A DNA stretch of 64,000 bases from Pseudomaricurvus sp033283335 (GCA_033283335.1 JAWMQP010000001.1:930001-994000); one strand, 5' to 3'. Positions 16,968 through 26,688 are shown, counted from the stretch's first letter. Numbers and translations: made by a program. Notes: generated from the letters alone by a model not told the origin.

Positions 16968-18764
16968 TTAACTTTTGGAAACAATTTTTGCCAACAAGGT
17001 CTTCTTACCATCCAGCAGTGTAAAAACACTTACATCTGACATAAAAATAAAAGGCTGCGATTCAAAACGACAGTTGCCCGAGCCCGGTTCATTAGGATAT
17101 AGATTCTTCATCCTTGCAGATTCTACAAAGTCGTTAACTTCTATTTTTCGCCCATCCTCGCTCTCCAACCAAACATTTCCACGATCTTTTGCCAAGAGTA
17201 CACCACTTAAAATGTAGGTGCCATTTTTAGTAAGCTGAAGATCCCAAATTTCAAAATGAGTAACCGGAACAGAGAGTTCATTACGAATGAGCATAGGCAA
17301 CTTTAACAAAGTGAGTTTAAATGCTGGCAGCTTAGAAACCTCACTTATAAATTCATCGCTTCTTTTAAATTTCAAATAATCACTTTTCGTCCCTTGACTG
17401 CCCCTCATTAAGATGTTGTTAACCACCTCTGAGGAGAAATAACCCTTTTCGAGCTTTAAAAAGTCTACTATCTTATCTAACTTCGCCTTGGAAGAATTTT
17501 TCTCTTGAACATACAGCTCCTCAAAAGAAACCTCCTCTACTTTTTGCTCTCTTTTTAGCAACAACTCATACATTGAGGCCAGGGATTTTCGACAATTGAG
17601 TTCATGTTTAATTATTGATTCAACTGGTATTTCGCTTTTATATACATCATCACTAATTCCTCCTTCGGGAACTTGCTCCTTACCCCAGACATTTGTTAGC
17701 TGGGCAAAATTTAAGCTTAGCAACCTTTCTTGAGCTCCTTCACGATAGAGAAATAAGTGTTTATAACCCTTCCTAGCGGCCTCGGCCATAATAGCCATAT
17801 TCACTGGCATTGGGCAAACTTCCAAACAATGCTTTATAAGAGGCAAGCCAGTGAACGCCTGCTGAACATCTAACAACAGTTGCTCTGGATCCTGAGAGGC
17901 TTTCCAGTTATTTTGAACAAAGTTGAATTTTCTATCAATATTGAAAGGCTCATGATAAGCATTTTTATAGCTAGAGGCCCCAAATAGTGCATTTGCTAAG
18001 TTAGTGCCCCCAGTTCTTCTTAAGGTCCATATGATGAAAGGTCGTTCTTCACGTCTGACTTTAGGAGCTTTGGGTTTAGATGGAAAGGATGAATTTTTTT
18101 CTTGAGACCACTCTTTCCAGACATCATCAATTGAATAAATCCCCCTCAATAAATCATAGTCTTTTCTATAAAAGTCAATAAGCTTTTCTAGATGTAATTT
18201 AGATAAATCTTTAATGTGAATCTTCTTTCCATGAGTCTGGTAACGCCCTAACTCAAAGGGTTTGCCAGTGCTTTTAGTAATTTCTTCAGAAAAATCCGAT
18301 AAATCTTCAATTTTGTATAAATCAGAGATTTTAGATAAAGAACTCACATTTAATAGCTTATTAATAGGTTGTACATGATGATAAATGCTGGGGGACTTGA
18401 TATAAATATCAAGATAGTCAATAAACTGTCCAATGCCAGGATTAAATACTGGTATTTCTTTTAATAATTCAGGCCTATAAGTAGAAATAAACCATCTGCT
18501 TAATTCTCCATGGTAGCAAACACGGTTACCATAAGCTGACAAAAACCGTTTAATAGGATCCCTAACAATCAGAAAGGTTCTTTCACAGCCTTTAATTGTT
18601 TTTTTGTTTTTAACATAGTAACTATGTATGTCTGGGTATTTTTCTGATCGCTCAAACTCACTTCGTTCTTCCAAAGAATAAATAGCATTTTTAATAGACG
18701 TACAAGCAACTTTAGGAACATCAATATAAGCATATTTATTACTACCGAAAACAATGCCTTTCAT
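16968..18764 (-). CDS. Tandem sulfotransferase-like protein with C-terminal beta domain
   Basis: The 598-residue protein appears to have two sulfotransferase-type P-loop units. The first (about 1-215) has a 5'-phosphosulfate-loop-like PKVACTSIK and the 3'-phosphate motif VRDPIKRFLSAYGNR. The second (about 240-450) begins FIIWTLRRTGGTNLANALF and has HLFLYREGAQERLLSL. The last 120 residues are beta-rich. Such enzymes use PAPS to sulfate glycans or lipids. The gene follows the giant glycosyltransferase by four bases, suggesting that the glycan made here is sulfated. No PAPS synthesis genes are in the window. Whether both units are active is unknown. Confidence 0.78.
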   Translation of the reverse strand: MKGIVFGSNKYAYIDVPKVACTSIKNAIYSLEERSEFERSEKYPDIHSYYVKNKKTIKGCERTFLIVRDPIKRFLSAYGNRVCYHGELSRWFISTYRPELLKEIPVFNPGIGQFIDYLDIYIKSPSIYHHVQPINKLLNVSSLSKISDLYKIEDLSDFSEEITKSTGKPFELGRYQTHGKKIHIKDLSKLHLEKLIDFYRKDYDLLRGIYSIDDVWKEWSQEKNSSFPSKPKAPKVRREERPFIIWTLRRTGGTNLANALFGASSYKNAYHEPFNIDRKFNFVQNNWKASQDPEQLLLDVQQAFTGLPLIKHCLEVCPMPVNMAIMAEAARKGYKHLFLYREGAQERLLSLNFAQLTNVWGKEQVPEGGISDDVYKSEIPVESIIKHELNCRKSLASMYELLLKREQKVEEVSFEELYVQEKNSSKAKLDKIVDFLKLEKGYFSSEVVNNILMRGSQGTKSDYLKFKRSDEFISEVSKLPAFKLTLLKLPMLIRNELSVPVTHFEIWDLQLTKNGTYILSGVLLAKDRGNVWLESEDGRKIEVNDFVESARMKNLYPNEPGSGNCRFESQPFIFMSDVSVFTLLDGKKTLLAKIVSKS

Positions 18765-18768
18765 AGAC

Positions 18769-21700
18769 TTATTTACACACCTCTTTTAAAAACTGACTGC
18801 TACTTTCATATTTCAGGCTGTCATCTTCACTTGCCAAATTCCCCTCACTTTCAGCTAGCAAGGTACGATATGCAAAATATTCTTCTGCATCGTTATAATG
18901 TTGTTTACGCTGTATTTCGAGTTCAACTTTAGCCTTAAATGCAGCATGGTATTTAAAGTGGGCAAACGCGATAGGAATTTCATCCACATTCGTCGCCCCT
19001 ACATAATGCAGCCCTTCACTCAATTTCATCCAGGGCCGATATTTTAACAATGCTCTTTTTTGCGTTACAAAAGCCCCAGACTGGGCAGTGGGTGTTAACC
19101 GATGGCGAAGCCCACTTCTTTTAACCTTCGAATTACTGAAATATCCTTTATCTAGATTCCACTGTAAAATGGTTTTTCTATCGAAATATGGAGCTGCTAT
19201 AAATGGATTTTTAACGGTGAAATCTGCAGTTTCCAGACCAGCTTTCGGGTACATATCCACCATATATAAACTAACAGCGTCCCCTCCCCTAGCTTCAACT
19301 TCTGAAATATATTCCGAGAGCGCTCTATCTTCCATATCAGGATATACAATAAATTCGTCAGCATCTGCAACCAGTGCCCATCGATTGAGATTGTGACTTG
19401 CTAGCATTGCTTGCTGCCACTCAACCCCATAATGAGAACTTTTATATTGAGTATCAGCACTATACAAGACCACATCTGGCTGAGATAACAAAAACTCTCT
19501 TGTTCCATCAGTTGACAAGTTGTCGGCAAAAATAAAAGAATGCACACCTAGTTTGCGATAATGTTCAAGAAATGAAGGCAGCATTATCATCTCATTAAAC
19601 ACCACGGATACTACACAAACATCCATCAATCCACGCCCCCGAAGAGGCTTTAAATCACTCAACAAGACTAATTGATTGGGTTCACCTTTGATTTTAGCCG
19701 GGCTATGGGTCGGAAATATTTTCGAAGGGTACAGCCCAGTAGAATTTTTATATTTCATTACTTGTTCATACAATTCGCCTGAATCCGTATGAATAACTTT
19801 AGCTGGCGCGCTTCTACTGGGTAGAAAGTGGTTTTCCCATATAGGTACAGGTGCTCCAGTAACCGTTGTTTTCCTTAACACATGGATATAAAAGTCTTCT
19901 TCACTCACCTGAATCCCAGAATAGCCTAAAAGGTCCCCTATCAATTTATCTTCAAAGAAAGAGGACTGGATAAGACGTTGACCTTCAATTGTTCTTGAAA
20001 TATTTACAAGATGACTGACGGCATATCGCGACAAGCTATATCCAGTTGCACCATTGGCATACATTGATGGTTCTGGTGACTTATCTAACGAAAATTTGGC
20101 GAACTCTGTCGTTGACTTTTCTTGATGCCATTTCCTATCAAGCTTACCTTCACTACAGTAAAGTGAATGTCCGTAGTAATGATGCTTTCTGTATGATGCA
20201 CTGTCGAAATATTCTTCGACGTTCATTACGCAGTCATCGTCCAGCTTGATCATGTACTGATAATTTGTGTTTTCATACAACCATGTGAACATTGACACGG
20301 ACTTTTCAGGTAGGTCTTCGTAAGCATCACCTGCAGATAAATACAAAATATCTTCTTTCAGCTCAGATTTATCACTTCCACCAACCACAATTAAATACGG
20401 TATGCCTTGCTGTATTAAATCCTTCAACCATGAGTTCCTAATGGCCTCTACACGGCTATTTAGATTTTTTTGACAGGTATAAATGAGCAGTACCGTATCA
20501 TGCACCTCATTACTTTCGACTGAAATACCCTTGGCAGGGTCAAGTCGTAATTGAAACTTACTTCGAAAAGTAGAGAGTTTTTCATTGTTCAAAAGCTTTT
20601 CAAAACCAACCATTGCAGCATATAAAGGAGCAGGCAGAGCTTCTTCAGAACCACATTGATCCTGAGCCTGAACAATTAACCCAGCCACCTTAGCTAAATC
20701 ATCCTCTGAAACAGTCTCAATACAGTAATGTAATTTTTGTACGTAAAAATCTAAACCCAGATATCCATGAGAACTTGTGCACAGTGCAGAGTTTAATCGA
20801 TAAAACTCACCTTCCAAGTCCTGACGTAGCAGCTTTGATACCTGCTTCTGCAATTCATATTGTTCCGAATAATCAGAGCAATTGAAGAGATGATGCAGTT
20901 TTATTGATCCAATGATATTTTTGTCTTCTTTAAAGTAAGGAGATGCTAATTGTTCAATAGTTATCTCGAGAACTTCACCTCCCGTCAGCTGAATTCCGTA
21001 TTGAGACAGCTCACGCTTAAACTGCCAAGCGTCAATAGTTCCTCTTTGAATGTAGCCATCCAAGACTGCTCTTACCTTGGAATACTCTTCGCGAAATTGT
21101 TTCTTGGACAAAGTTCCCAATCTTTTAAACAATGCAGATATTAGCTCAAAATCAGTATAAGCATGATCTATCCCCAGATATGATGATTTGGCGTAATTAA
21201 CTGATTTCCAAAAGACAGGAGACAAGGAGTAATGACGATAAAAAATATTCAGTATTTTACATTGCAATGACTTGGAAAAAGTCCATTGGTATTCCAGTAA
21301 ACATAGGATGGATTTGACGTAGTATTCATCATGATCACGCTGCCAATAAGTCCAATCAAAACCTTCAAGATACTTAATAAACGAACTTGCAAACTTATGC
21401 TTGGACTCTGTCAGAAGGCCTTCATTTTCCAGAATTTTTCTAAGTGAAGTGTACAAACAAGGTGTAGCAATCCAGATATCCCTACCAACTAAAGATAATA
21501 AAAGGTTTGACGCTCTTTCAATGTCTCCCCAGTATGCGTAATATGGGATAGTTTCGGATAACCTATAAAAGCTTTTAGACTCTGTATAGGTTTTTAATTT
21601 TTGTCTATCGATAGCGTCAGCGAGATCGGAAAACTGTCCTTCTTGACAAAAATAAGAACTCAGCGAATGAAGGAACGTGAATGATTGTTCCGAATTTAGA

Positions 21701-22752
21701 GAATACTTACCAACCAGCTCAAGAGCCAAATTAATTAACTTGGAACCCGGGGAAACTTGCAAATTAAAATCTTCAAGAACTTTTTTCTTGAACTCCCAAT
21801 CTGAATCATTCTCTAAAGCAACAGGCATATAATCAGGCTGTTTTTTCCATTCAAAAGGGACATTAAACAACTTCGATTTTTCTTGAATCTGATTCAGATC
21901 AAATTCTTTGACGGCATAGGGATCAATACGACTTAGAAAATTAAAATGCTCTAACGCCAACACGTTAAAATGGCTTTCATTGCCGAAACGACCATCCAGC
22001 ACTTCTTTAATCCATGTAGACACGTCCAAAACAGAAACGCTCACCAGTTTTTCAAGTAAGAGTCTGCCATCATAAGAGACATTGATAGAGAGTTCTCTTT
22101 CTCCTGAATTAAGGAAGCGCCAAACCAATCCCGGCAACTCTAAACAATAGACATGTTGATTGGTCTTAACTGAATCAATCTTATTATCGATAAAGAAGTT
22201 TGACTCTTTTGTTACAAGACATGTTATGAGTCGCCCATTAACCTGCAATTCGATTTTTTTCGTATCGAGTGATGCTGCCCCCAAAATGTATACCGAGAAA
22301 GAATCCAACGCCAAGGGCTCTGCCATTGACTCCCCTTTCACTATATTCAATGACGAGACAAGTGTTCGGCGATGATACTGCTTGAAAGAATTGTTTAAAA
22401 AAGGGTTTTTGACATCAATATCACAAATGGAAACTTTTACTTTCTTTTTATAGTCGGCATCAAAATACAGTAATTCTTTCAACCTTGTTGGAAAGCTTAT
22501 GCTAAAGCCACATTCCTGCGACCAGGCCGCATAAGCATTAGATATATCATTCCGATAGGTCCAATCAACACTGGCCTCGTAGTCTTTTTTATCAAAGTGA
22601 ACTATACATGAAGAGGGTCTCTTATCAATGTTGGTCACCAACCAACCAGTTGCGCCTCCAGCGGTTAATTTCTCTATAACACCTCTACCGCCTCTCGATT
22701 TGATATAGCGTCTTCGGGCATTTCCAATCTTAGTTTTAAATACTTTTAACAC
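18769..22752 (-). CDS. Giant multidomain glycosyltransferase (GT31-like plus GT2/GT92-like)
   Basis: The 1327-residue protein has at least four parts. Two beta-rich segments lie near 25-125 (GGATGWLV motif) and 150-245. A long helical region without recognised family spans about 250-740. A galactosyltransferase-like GT-A domain starts near 750 (LLIYTCQKN) with the DDDC metal motif near 837 and NGATGYSLSR. A second GT-A domain begins near 1040 (VCVVSVVFNEMIMLPSFLEHY) with DADEF near 1132, resembling GT92/Glyco_tranf_2_4 enzymes. It is probably a cytoplasmic dual-function transferase of the glycan pathway. Its size and helical middle are unusual. Confidence 0.8.
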   Translation of the reverse strand: MLKVFKTKIGNARRRYIKSRGGRGVIEKLTAGGATGWLVTNIDKRPSSCIVHFDKKDYEASVDWTYRNDISNAYAAWSQECGFSISFPTRLKELLYFDADYKKKVKVSICDIDVKNPFLNNSFKQYHRRTLVSSLNIVKGESMAEPLALDSFSVYILGAASLDTKKIELQVNGRLITCLVTKESNFFIDNKIDSVKTNQHVYCLELPGLVWRFLNSGERELSINVSYDGRLLLEKLVSVSVLDVSTWIKEVLDGRFGNESHFNVLALEHFNFLSRIDPYAVKEFDLNQIQEKSKLFNVPFEWKKQPDYMPVALENDSDWEFKKKVLEDFNLQVSPGSKLINLALELVGKYSLNSEQSFTFLHSLSSYFCQEGQFSDLADAIDRQKLKTYTESKSFYRLSETIPYYAYWGDIERASNLLLSLVGRDIWIATPCLYTSLRKILENEGLLTESKHKFASSFIKYLEGFDWTYWQRDHDEYYVKSILCLLEYQWTFSKSLQCKILNIFYRHYSLSPVFWKSVNYAKSSYLGIDHAYTDFELISALFKRLGTLSKKQFREEYSKVRAVLDGYIQRGTIDAWQFKRELSQYGIQLTGGEVLEITIEQLASPYFKEDKNIIGSIKLHHLFNCSDYSEQYELQKQVSKLLRQDLEGEFYRLNSALCTSSHGYLGLDFYVQKLHYCIETVSEDDLAKVAGLIVQAQDQCGSEEALPAPLYAAMVGFEKLLNNEKLSTFRSKFQLRLDPAKGISVESNEVHDTVLLIYTCQKNLNSRVEAIRNSWLKDLIQQGIPYLIVVGGSDKSELKEDILYLSAGDAYEDLPEKSVSMFTWLYENTNYQYMIKLDDDCVMNVEEYFDSASYRKHHYYGHSLYCSEGKLDRKWHQEKSTTEFAKFSLDKSPEPSMYANGATGYSLSRYAVSHLVNISRTIEGQRLIQSSFFEDKLIGDLLGYSGIQVSEEDFYIHVLRKTTVTGAPVPIWENHFLPSRSAPAKVIHTDSGELYEQVMKYKNSTGLYPSKIFPTHSPAKIKGEPNQLVLLSDLKPLRGRGLMDVCVVSVVFNEMIMLPSFLEHYRKLGVHSFIFADNLSTDGTREFLLSQPDVVLYSADTQYKSSHYGVEWQQAMLASHNLNRWALVADADEFIVYPDMEDRALSEYISEVEARGGDAVSLYMVDMYPKAGLETADFTVKNPFIAAPYFDRKTILQWNLDKGYFSNSKVKRSGLRHRLTPTAQSGAFVTQKRALLKYRPWMKLSEGLHYVGATNVDEIPIAFAHFKYHAAFKAKVELEIQRKQHYNDAEEYFAYRTLLAESEGNLASEDDSLKYESSSQFLKEVCK

Positions 22753-22796
22753 TGTAACACCTAATGAAATCTATAAGATCAAATAGAAGACATATA

Positions 22797-23621
22797 TCAT
22801 TGACATAATAGTCTACTACGAAATTCTTCAAGTTTTTCTAAGATATATTTCCCGTGTGGCCTAGCTGTATGAGCCATTTCTAAAAGATTTATCGCTAGAT
22901 GTATATCTTCATTTTCTAACTCCAGAGCCGCATCCCTTAAGATATCAGCCTTTTCTCTTTTTGCATTGCCCTTGACACAGCGTTTATTAAATAAATCAGG
23001 ATGAATAACGTCGCTAAGAAAAGGCATTTCCCTAGGCAAGCTTTGAATCACTTTTACATCCTTGGTAAAAAAGAATGTATTTTGAGAGTACCAGAACTCC
23101 ACATCCTTATTCTGCCAAACTGCCGGACGAATTAAATCGTAGACTTGATAACCCAAGCCTTTAAACTTGTCTATCCAATACGATTGCTCTTGCTCATTTA
23201 CATGATTAGTGCCACCCTGACCCGGCCTAGCAGCACCAAATACTATGGAATCTGAATGATTAGACAACCTCTCAATAAAACTCTGGGAATACTGCTCTTC
23301 AAAATGCTCTGCGACTTCTACTGACACTGCCAAATCAAATTTACCAAAATCTGCCGTTAACTTGGTAAAGTCAATCTGATGAAAAGTCATTTTTTCAGGC
23401 AGCAATGAGCTTTGATCGACCCAGTCCCCATCAAGCCCGACCAATCTTTCTACACCCAGCTTTTCTGCTGCGTACAGCCAGCTTCCACGCCCGCAACCAA
23501 AATCAATCATAGATTTTGGCTTAAAAAACTGAAACAAATATTCCAATATTATTAAACCGGATTTAACTGAACCATCTACTTGATTATCATAAAAGTTTTT
23601 ATCATACATTTGACTATTCAT
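22797..23621 (-). CDS. SAM-dependent methyltransferase
   Basis: The class I methyltransferase has motif I SMIDFGCGRGSW and AVSVEVAEHFEE, typical of small-molecule or glycan O-methyltransferases of the Methyltransf_11/23 group. The ATG at 23621 (MNSQMYDKNFYDNQ) has GAGAG five bases upstream. An in-frame TTG at 23633, overlapping the upstream ATPase stop, is less likely. The last 60 residues are helical. Being coded directly after an exporter ATPase, it may cap the growing glycan by methylation, as known for ABC-exported O-antigens; this is inference. Confidence 0.83.
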   Translation of the reverse strand: MNSQMYDKNFYDNQVDGSVKSGLIILEYLFQFFKPKSMIDFGCGRGSWLYAAEKLGVERLVGLDGDWVDQSSLLPEKMTFHQIDFTKLTADFGKFDLAVSVEVAEHFEEQYSQSFIERLSNHSDSIVFGAARPGQGGTNHVNEQEQSYWIDKFKGLGYQVYDLIRPAVWQNKDVEFWYSQNTFFFTKDVKVIQSLPREMPFLSDVIHPDLFNKRCVKGNAKREKADILRDAALELENEDIHLAINLLEMAHTARPHGKYILEKLEEFRSRLLCQ

Positions 23622-23629
23622 AGTAACTC

Positions 23630-24364
23630 TCAACTCTCTATCGACAGCTCATTTGCTTCGTTATTTTTATTATTTGTTTTTCCTGACAGATATATATCTA
23701 CAATGTTCACAGGCTCACCATCTGCGACCACCCTCCCTCCGTCAATCCAGACAACACGATCACAGAGTTGTTTCATTGCGACTGCCGAATGAGATACCAG
23801 TATCACTGTCTGGTCAGAACAAATCATCGACTCCATTGTTTTTGTTGCTTTGACTTTAAACTTTGCATCACCAACTCCCAAAACCTCATCTATAAGAAGC
23901 ACTTCAGGCCTAAGATAAGTAGCCGTTGCGAATCCCAGCCTAGCTCGCATTCCTGACGAGTAGGTACTTAAAGGCTGGTAGAAGAATTCCCCTAACTCAC
24001 TGTACTCTTCAATCTGATCCAGTTTCGCCAAAACATCCGCCTTACGATACCCTGACATCATTCCGCTAATAACTGCATTATCACGACCATTCAAGTTTTG
24101 GTCGAATCCTGCCTGCAATGTCAGCAAAGAAGTATTTTTGGCATGATTGGTAATACTCCCTTCATCAGGACTATAAATACCAGACAGCACCTTCAAAAGA
24201 GTTGATTTACCGGCCCCATTACGACCGATAACACCCAGCGTTTCACCTCGACGCACTTCAAACGTTATATCTTTTAACGCTTCATAATAATCAGTTTTAA
24301 AAAGCGAACGGCCTCTGCGGTACCGAACAGCAACGTTTCTTAGAGAAATAATGACTTCACCCAT
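23630..24364 (-). CDS. ABC polysaccharide exporter ATP-binding subunit (Wzt-like, short form)
   Basis: The 244-residue ATPase has Walker A GRNGAGKST, signature YSSGMRARL, Walker B LLIDEVLGVGD and the switch VSHS. It ends soon after the ATPase core and lacks the roughly 150-residue C-terminal glycan-binding domain of Wzt proteins that recognise capped O-antigens, so it is of KpsT/TagH type. It follows its permease directly. It is clearly homologous to the ATPase at 1-634. Confidence 0.93.
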   Translation of the reverse strand: MGEVIISLRNVAVRYRRGRSLFKTDYYEALKDITFEVRRGETLGVIGRNGAGKSTLLKVLSGIYSPDEGSITNHAKNTSLLTLQAGFDQNLNGRDNAVISGMMSGYRKADVLAKLDQIEEYSELGEFFYQPLSTYSSGMRARLGFATATYLRPEVLLIDEVLGVGDAKFKVKATKTMESMICSDQTVILVSHSAVAMKQLCDRVVWIDGGRVVADGEPVNIVDIYLSGKTNNKNNEANELSIES

Positions 24365-24365
24365 A

Positions 24366-25133
24366 TTACGCGTTCACCAGTCTGGCAATCTTAGTATCGA
24401 ATCTACGATAGATATGTAGCATCGGCAGCAACACCAACATAGAGAAAACAAATACGCAAGCAAGATAACTCCAGTCCGGCCAGCTATTACTCAGCAATAC
24501 GTTACGGTAAGCCTGAATCAGTCCTGCCATAGGATTCATTAAGAAATAGTCTTTATATTCAGAAGATATTTTCTCAAAACTGAAAAAAATACCACTGCAA
24601 AAAAACATGAACTGAATGATTGTAGGAATAATAAATTTAAAATCCACTACAAATGCCACAAGTAGAGCTACCACCATAGCAACAGTAATGATAAAAGCTA
24701 GCTGGACAACATAAATTGGAAACAACCCCAGCCACACTTTTGTGAATTGATGACCAGAGAAAATCAAAAAAATAAGCAAAATACCAAGTACAATCAATTG
24801 TTTTAATGCACACTGGACAACAAGAACCAACGGGAAAAACGACTTTGGTATTGGGCGCTGGCTTATTAACCCCCGACCACTAACCAAACTATTGGATGCC
24901 TGCGACACAGACCTCGCGAACCAAAGCCAGGGGACTAATCCGACTAGTAAAAAATACACAAACCCAGGACCACCACGCTGCATTAATAACTCAAATACCG
25001 CGTAGTAACAAACCATATGGATGACAGGTTCGATAAACCACCATGCATAGCTTAGGTGATTCTCTGCAGCTTCCGACTTTAGGTTTAATCTGGATTTTTC
25101 CCAAATGACATTTAGCAATTGTATAGAATTCAT
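24366..25133 (-). CDS. ABC-2 type polysaccharide export permease (Wzm-like)
   Basis: The 255-residue inner-membrane permease has about six hydrophobic segments and the family motifs SEAAENHLSYAWWFIEP, QRGGPGF and LMNPMAG. It forms the export channel with the ATPase at 23630-24364. The gene starts 73 bases after galU and may be read from the same transcript. Compared with the permease at 634-1413, it differs by many substitutions, so the two pairs are old duplicates or independent acquisitions. Confidence 0.92.
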   Translation of the reverse strand: MNSIQLLNVIWEKSRLNLKSEAAENHLSYAWWFIEPVIHMVCYYAVFELLMQRGGPGFVYFLLVGLVPWLWFARSVSQASNSLVSGRGLISQRPIPKSFFPLVLVVQCALKQLIVLGILLIFLIFSGHQFTKVWLGLFPIYVVQLAFIITVAMVVALLVAFVVDFKFIIPTIIQFMFFCSGIFFSFEKISSEYKDYFLMNPMAGLIQAYRNVLLSNSWPDWSYLACVFVFSMLVLLPMLHIYRRFDTKIARLVNA

Positions 25134-25206
25134 TGGCGCTTTATTTCTAATATAGAAGTTGGCAGAAACATGAGTATGCTAGAAAGCATACGATCTAAAT
25201 GTATTC

Positions 25207-26160
25207 TCACCCTTTAAATAACTTCAGATCTTCTAAATTTTGAAGTTTTTCATAGGAAAGTTTCTGAATGGCATCCTTCATTGCATCACCAATTTCGAAG
25301 TGATTACACGAATACTCAAGCTGAGCCATTAAATAACCAAACTTATTGCCACAATCATGGCTTTTTCCTTTGATCCTGTAGGCCTCAATGTTTGATGTTT
25401 GTAAAAGCATATCCAGCGCGTCAGTCAACTGAATTTCACCGCCAGCACCAGGTTTAGTGTCTTCCAACAACCCCCATACTTCAGCAGGTAAAACATAGCG
25501 ACCAACAATAGCCATATTCGAAGGCGCTGACTCAACTTCAGGTTTTTCTACCATCGAATTAATCTTGATATGATCACCAGTAATCAAGTTTTCTCCCAGG
25601 CAATCGATAATTCCGTATTTATGCACTTCTTCCCATTCAACGGATTCAACCATGATTTGTGCAAAATTTGTTTTTTCATAACGATGGATCATTGCTGCCA
25701 GATTGTCTGCGTCCAAACTGCAGGAATATTGATCAACTAGAACATCGGGCAATAATACAGCAAAGGGATTTTCACCAACAACTGGACGAGCGCAACTGAT
25801 GGCGTGCCCAAGCCCTTTCGCTTCAGCTTGCCTTACTGAAATGACAGTCACATCACTTGGAACAATTGACCGCACCTCGTCAAGCAGCTGTCGCTTGAGC
25901 CTCGCCTCCAACTGAGCCTCAAGCTCAAAAGAAGTGTCAAAGTGATTCTCAATGGCATTCTTACTCGCATGAGTTACCAGAACGATCTCACGAATTCCTG
26001 CTGCAATAGCTTCCTCGACCACATATTGGATTAATGGTTTATCGACGATAGGCAACATTTCTTTTGGTATTGCCTTCGTTGCCGGTAACATTCGAGTCCC
26101 CAAACCTGCCACAGGTATAACGGCTTTTTTTACTTTAACAGCTCGATTTAAAATCGGCAC
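25207..26160 (-). CDS. galU: UTP-glucose-1-phosphate uridylyltransferase
   Basis: GalU makes UDP-glucose from UTP and glucose-1-phosphate in the cytoplasm, feeding glycan and LPS synthesis. The sequence has the nucleotidyl-transfer signature GLGTRMLPATKAIPKEMLP, LPDVLVD and EKPEVESAPSN. I place the start at GTG 26160, which has GGGGGAG just upstream and gives 317 residues, near the usual length. A longer frame reaching 26301 would run through the ihfB terminator and into ihfB and is not credible. The gene is the first of the glycan locus and lies just upstream of the wzm-wzt genes. Confidence 0.95.
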   Translation of the reverse strand: MPILNRAVKVKKAVIPVAGLGTRMLPATKAIPKEMLPIVDKPLIQYVVEEAIAAGIREIVLVTHASKNAIENHFDTSFELEAQLEARLKRQLLDEVRSIVPSDVTVISVRQAEAKGLGHAISCARPVVGENPFAVLLPDVLVDQYSCSLDADNLAAMIHRYEKTNFAQIMVESVEWEEVHKYGIIDCLGENLITGDHIKINSMVEKPEVESAPSNMAIVGRYVLPAEVWGLLEDTKPGAGGEIQLTDALDMLLQTSNIEAYRIKGKSHDCGNKFGYLMAQLEYSCNHFEIGDAMKDAIQKLSYEKLQNLEDLKLFKG

Positions 26161-26203
26161 AACTCCCCCAATATAATTGATACAATAAGACTGCAGTTTA
26201 TAA

Positions 26204-26241
26204 CTAAAAAAATAAGGCCCAACTAGGGCCTTATTTTTTAT
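26204..26241 (-). terminator. Intrinsic terminator after ihfB
   Basis: AATAAGGCCC (26211-26220) pairs with GGGCCTTATT (26226-26235) around a five-base loop, with A/T tracts on both sides. It lies 40 bases after the ihfB stop and ahead of galU, so galU needs its own promoter or read-through. Confidence 0.85.
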
Positions 26242-26281
26242 TAACAATTTCGATAAGACGAGTGGCTTATCTAAATTGAAT

Positions 26282-26572
26282 TTATTGGTGGATGCTTTCA
26301 TTCACCCGATCCCGCATTTCCTTTCCAGGTTTAAAATGCGGCACGTATTTACCCGACAATTCTACCGAATCACCGGTCTTAGGGTTGCGACCTACTCGAG
26401 GTGCGCGGTAATGAAGGGAGAAGCTACCAAAGCCTCTGATTTCGATGCGCTCGCCAGCGGCGAGGACTTGTGACATATGTTCCAACATGAGCTTAACTGC
26501 TAGCTCGACATCCTTTAATGACAGTTGGTCTTGTTGCTCAGCAATCCGCTCAATCAACTCTGACTTGGTCAT
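26282..26572 (-). CDS. ihfB: Integration host factor beta subunit
   Basis: IHF bends DNA at specific sites as an alpha/beta heterodimer. The protein matches the family from MTKSELIERI through RIEIRGFGSFSLHYRAPRVG, the beta-arm RNPKTG and PHFKPGKEMRDRVN. I start it at ATG 26572 because AAGGA is six bases upstream of it; the ATG at 26578 would abut the ribosome binding site. The 96-residue length is normal. It has its own promoter at 26689-26717 and a terminator downstream. In P. aeruginosa ihfB (himD) also borders the O-antigen cluster. Confidence 0.97.
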   Translation of the reverse strand: MTKSELIERIAEQQDQLSLKDVELAVKLMLEHMSQVLAAGERIEIRGFGSFSLHYRAPRVGRNPKTGDSVELSGKYVPHFKPGKEMRDRVNESIHQ

Positions 26573-26688
26573 GGCCATTCCTTCGAAATGTGCAAAAACG
26601 AGTCACTTGTCTATAAATCGACCAACCTGTCAGGTTGCCTTACCCCACTTTACAAGCGTCTCATTTCCTAAGCTATTGTTTTCAAAGG

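Noticed and set aside
26161..26301. N-terminal extension of GalU up to 26301
   Set aside because: It crosses the ihfB terminator and the ihfB 3' end; GTG 26160 with GGGGGAG upstream is the better start.
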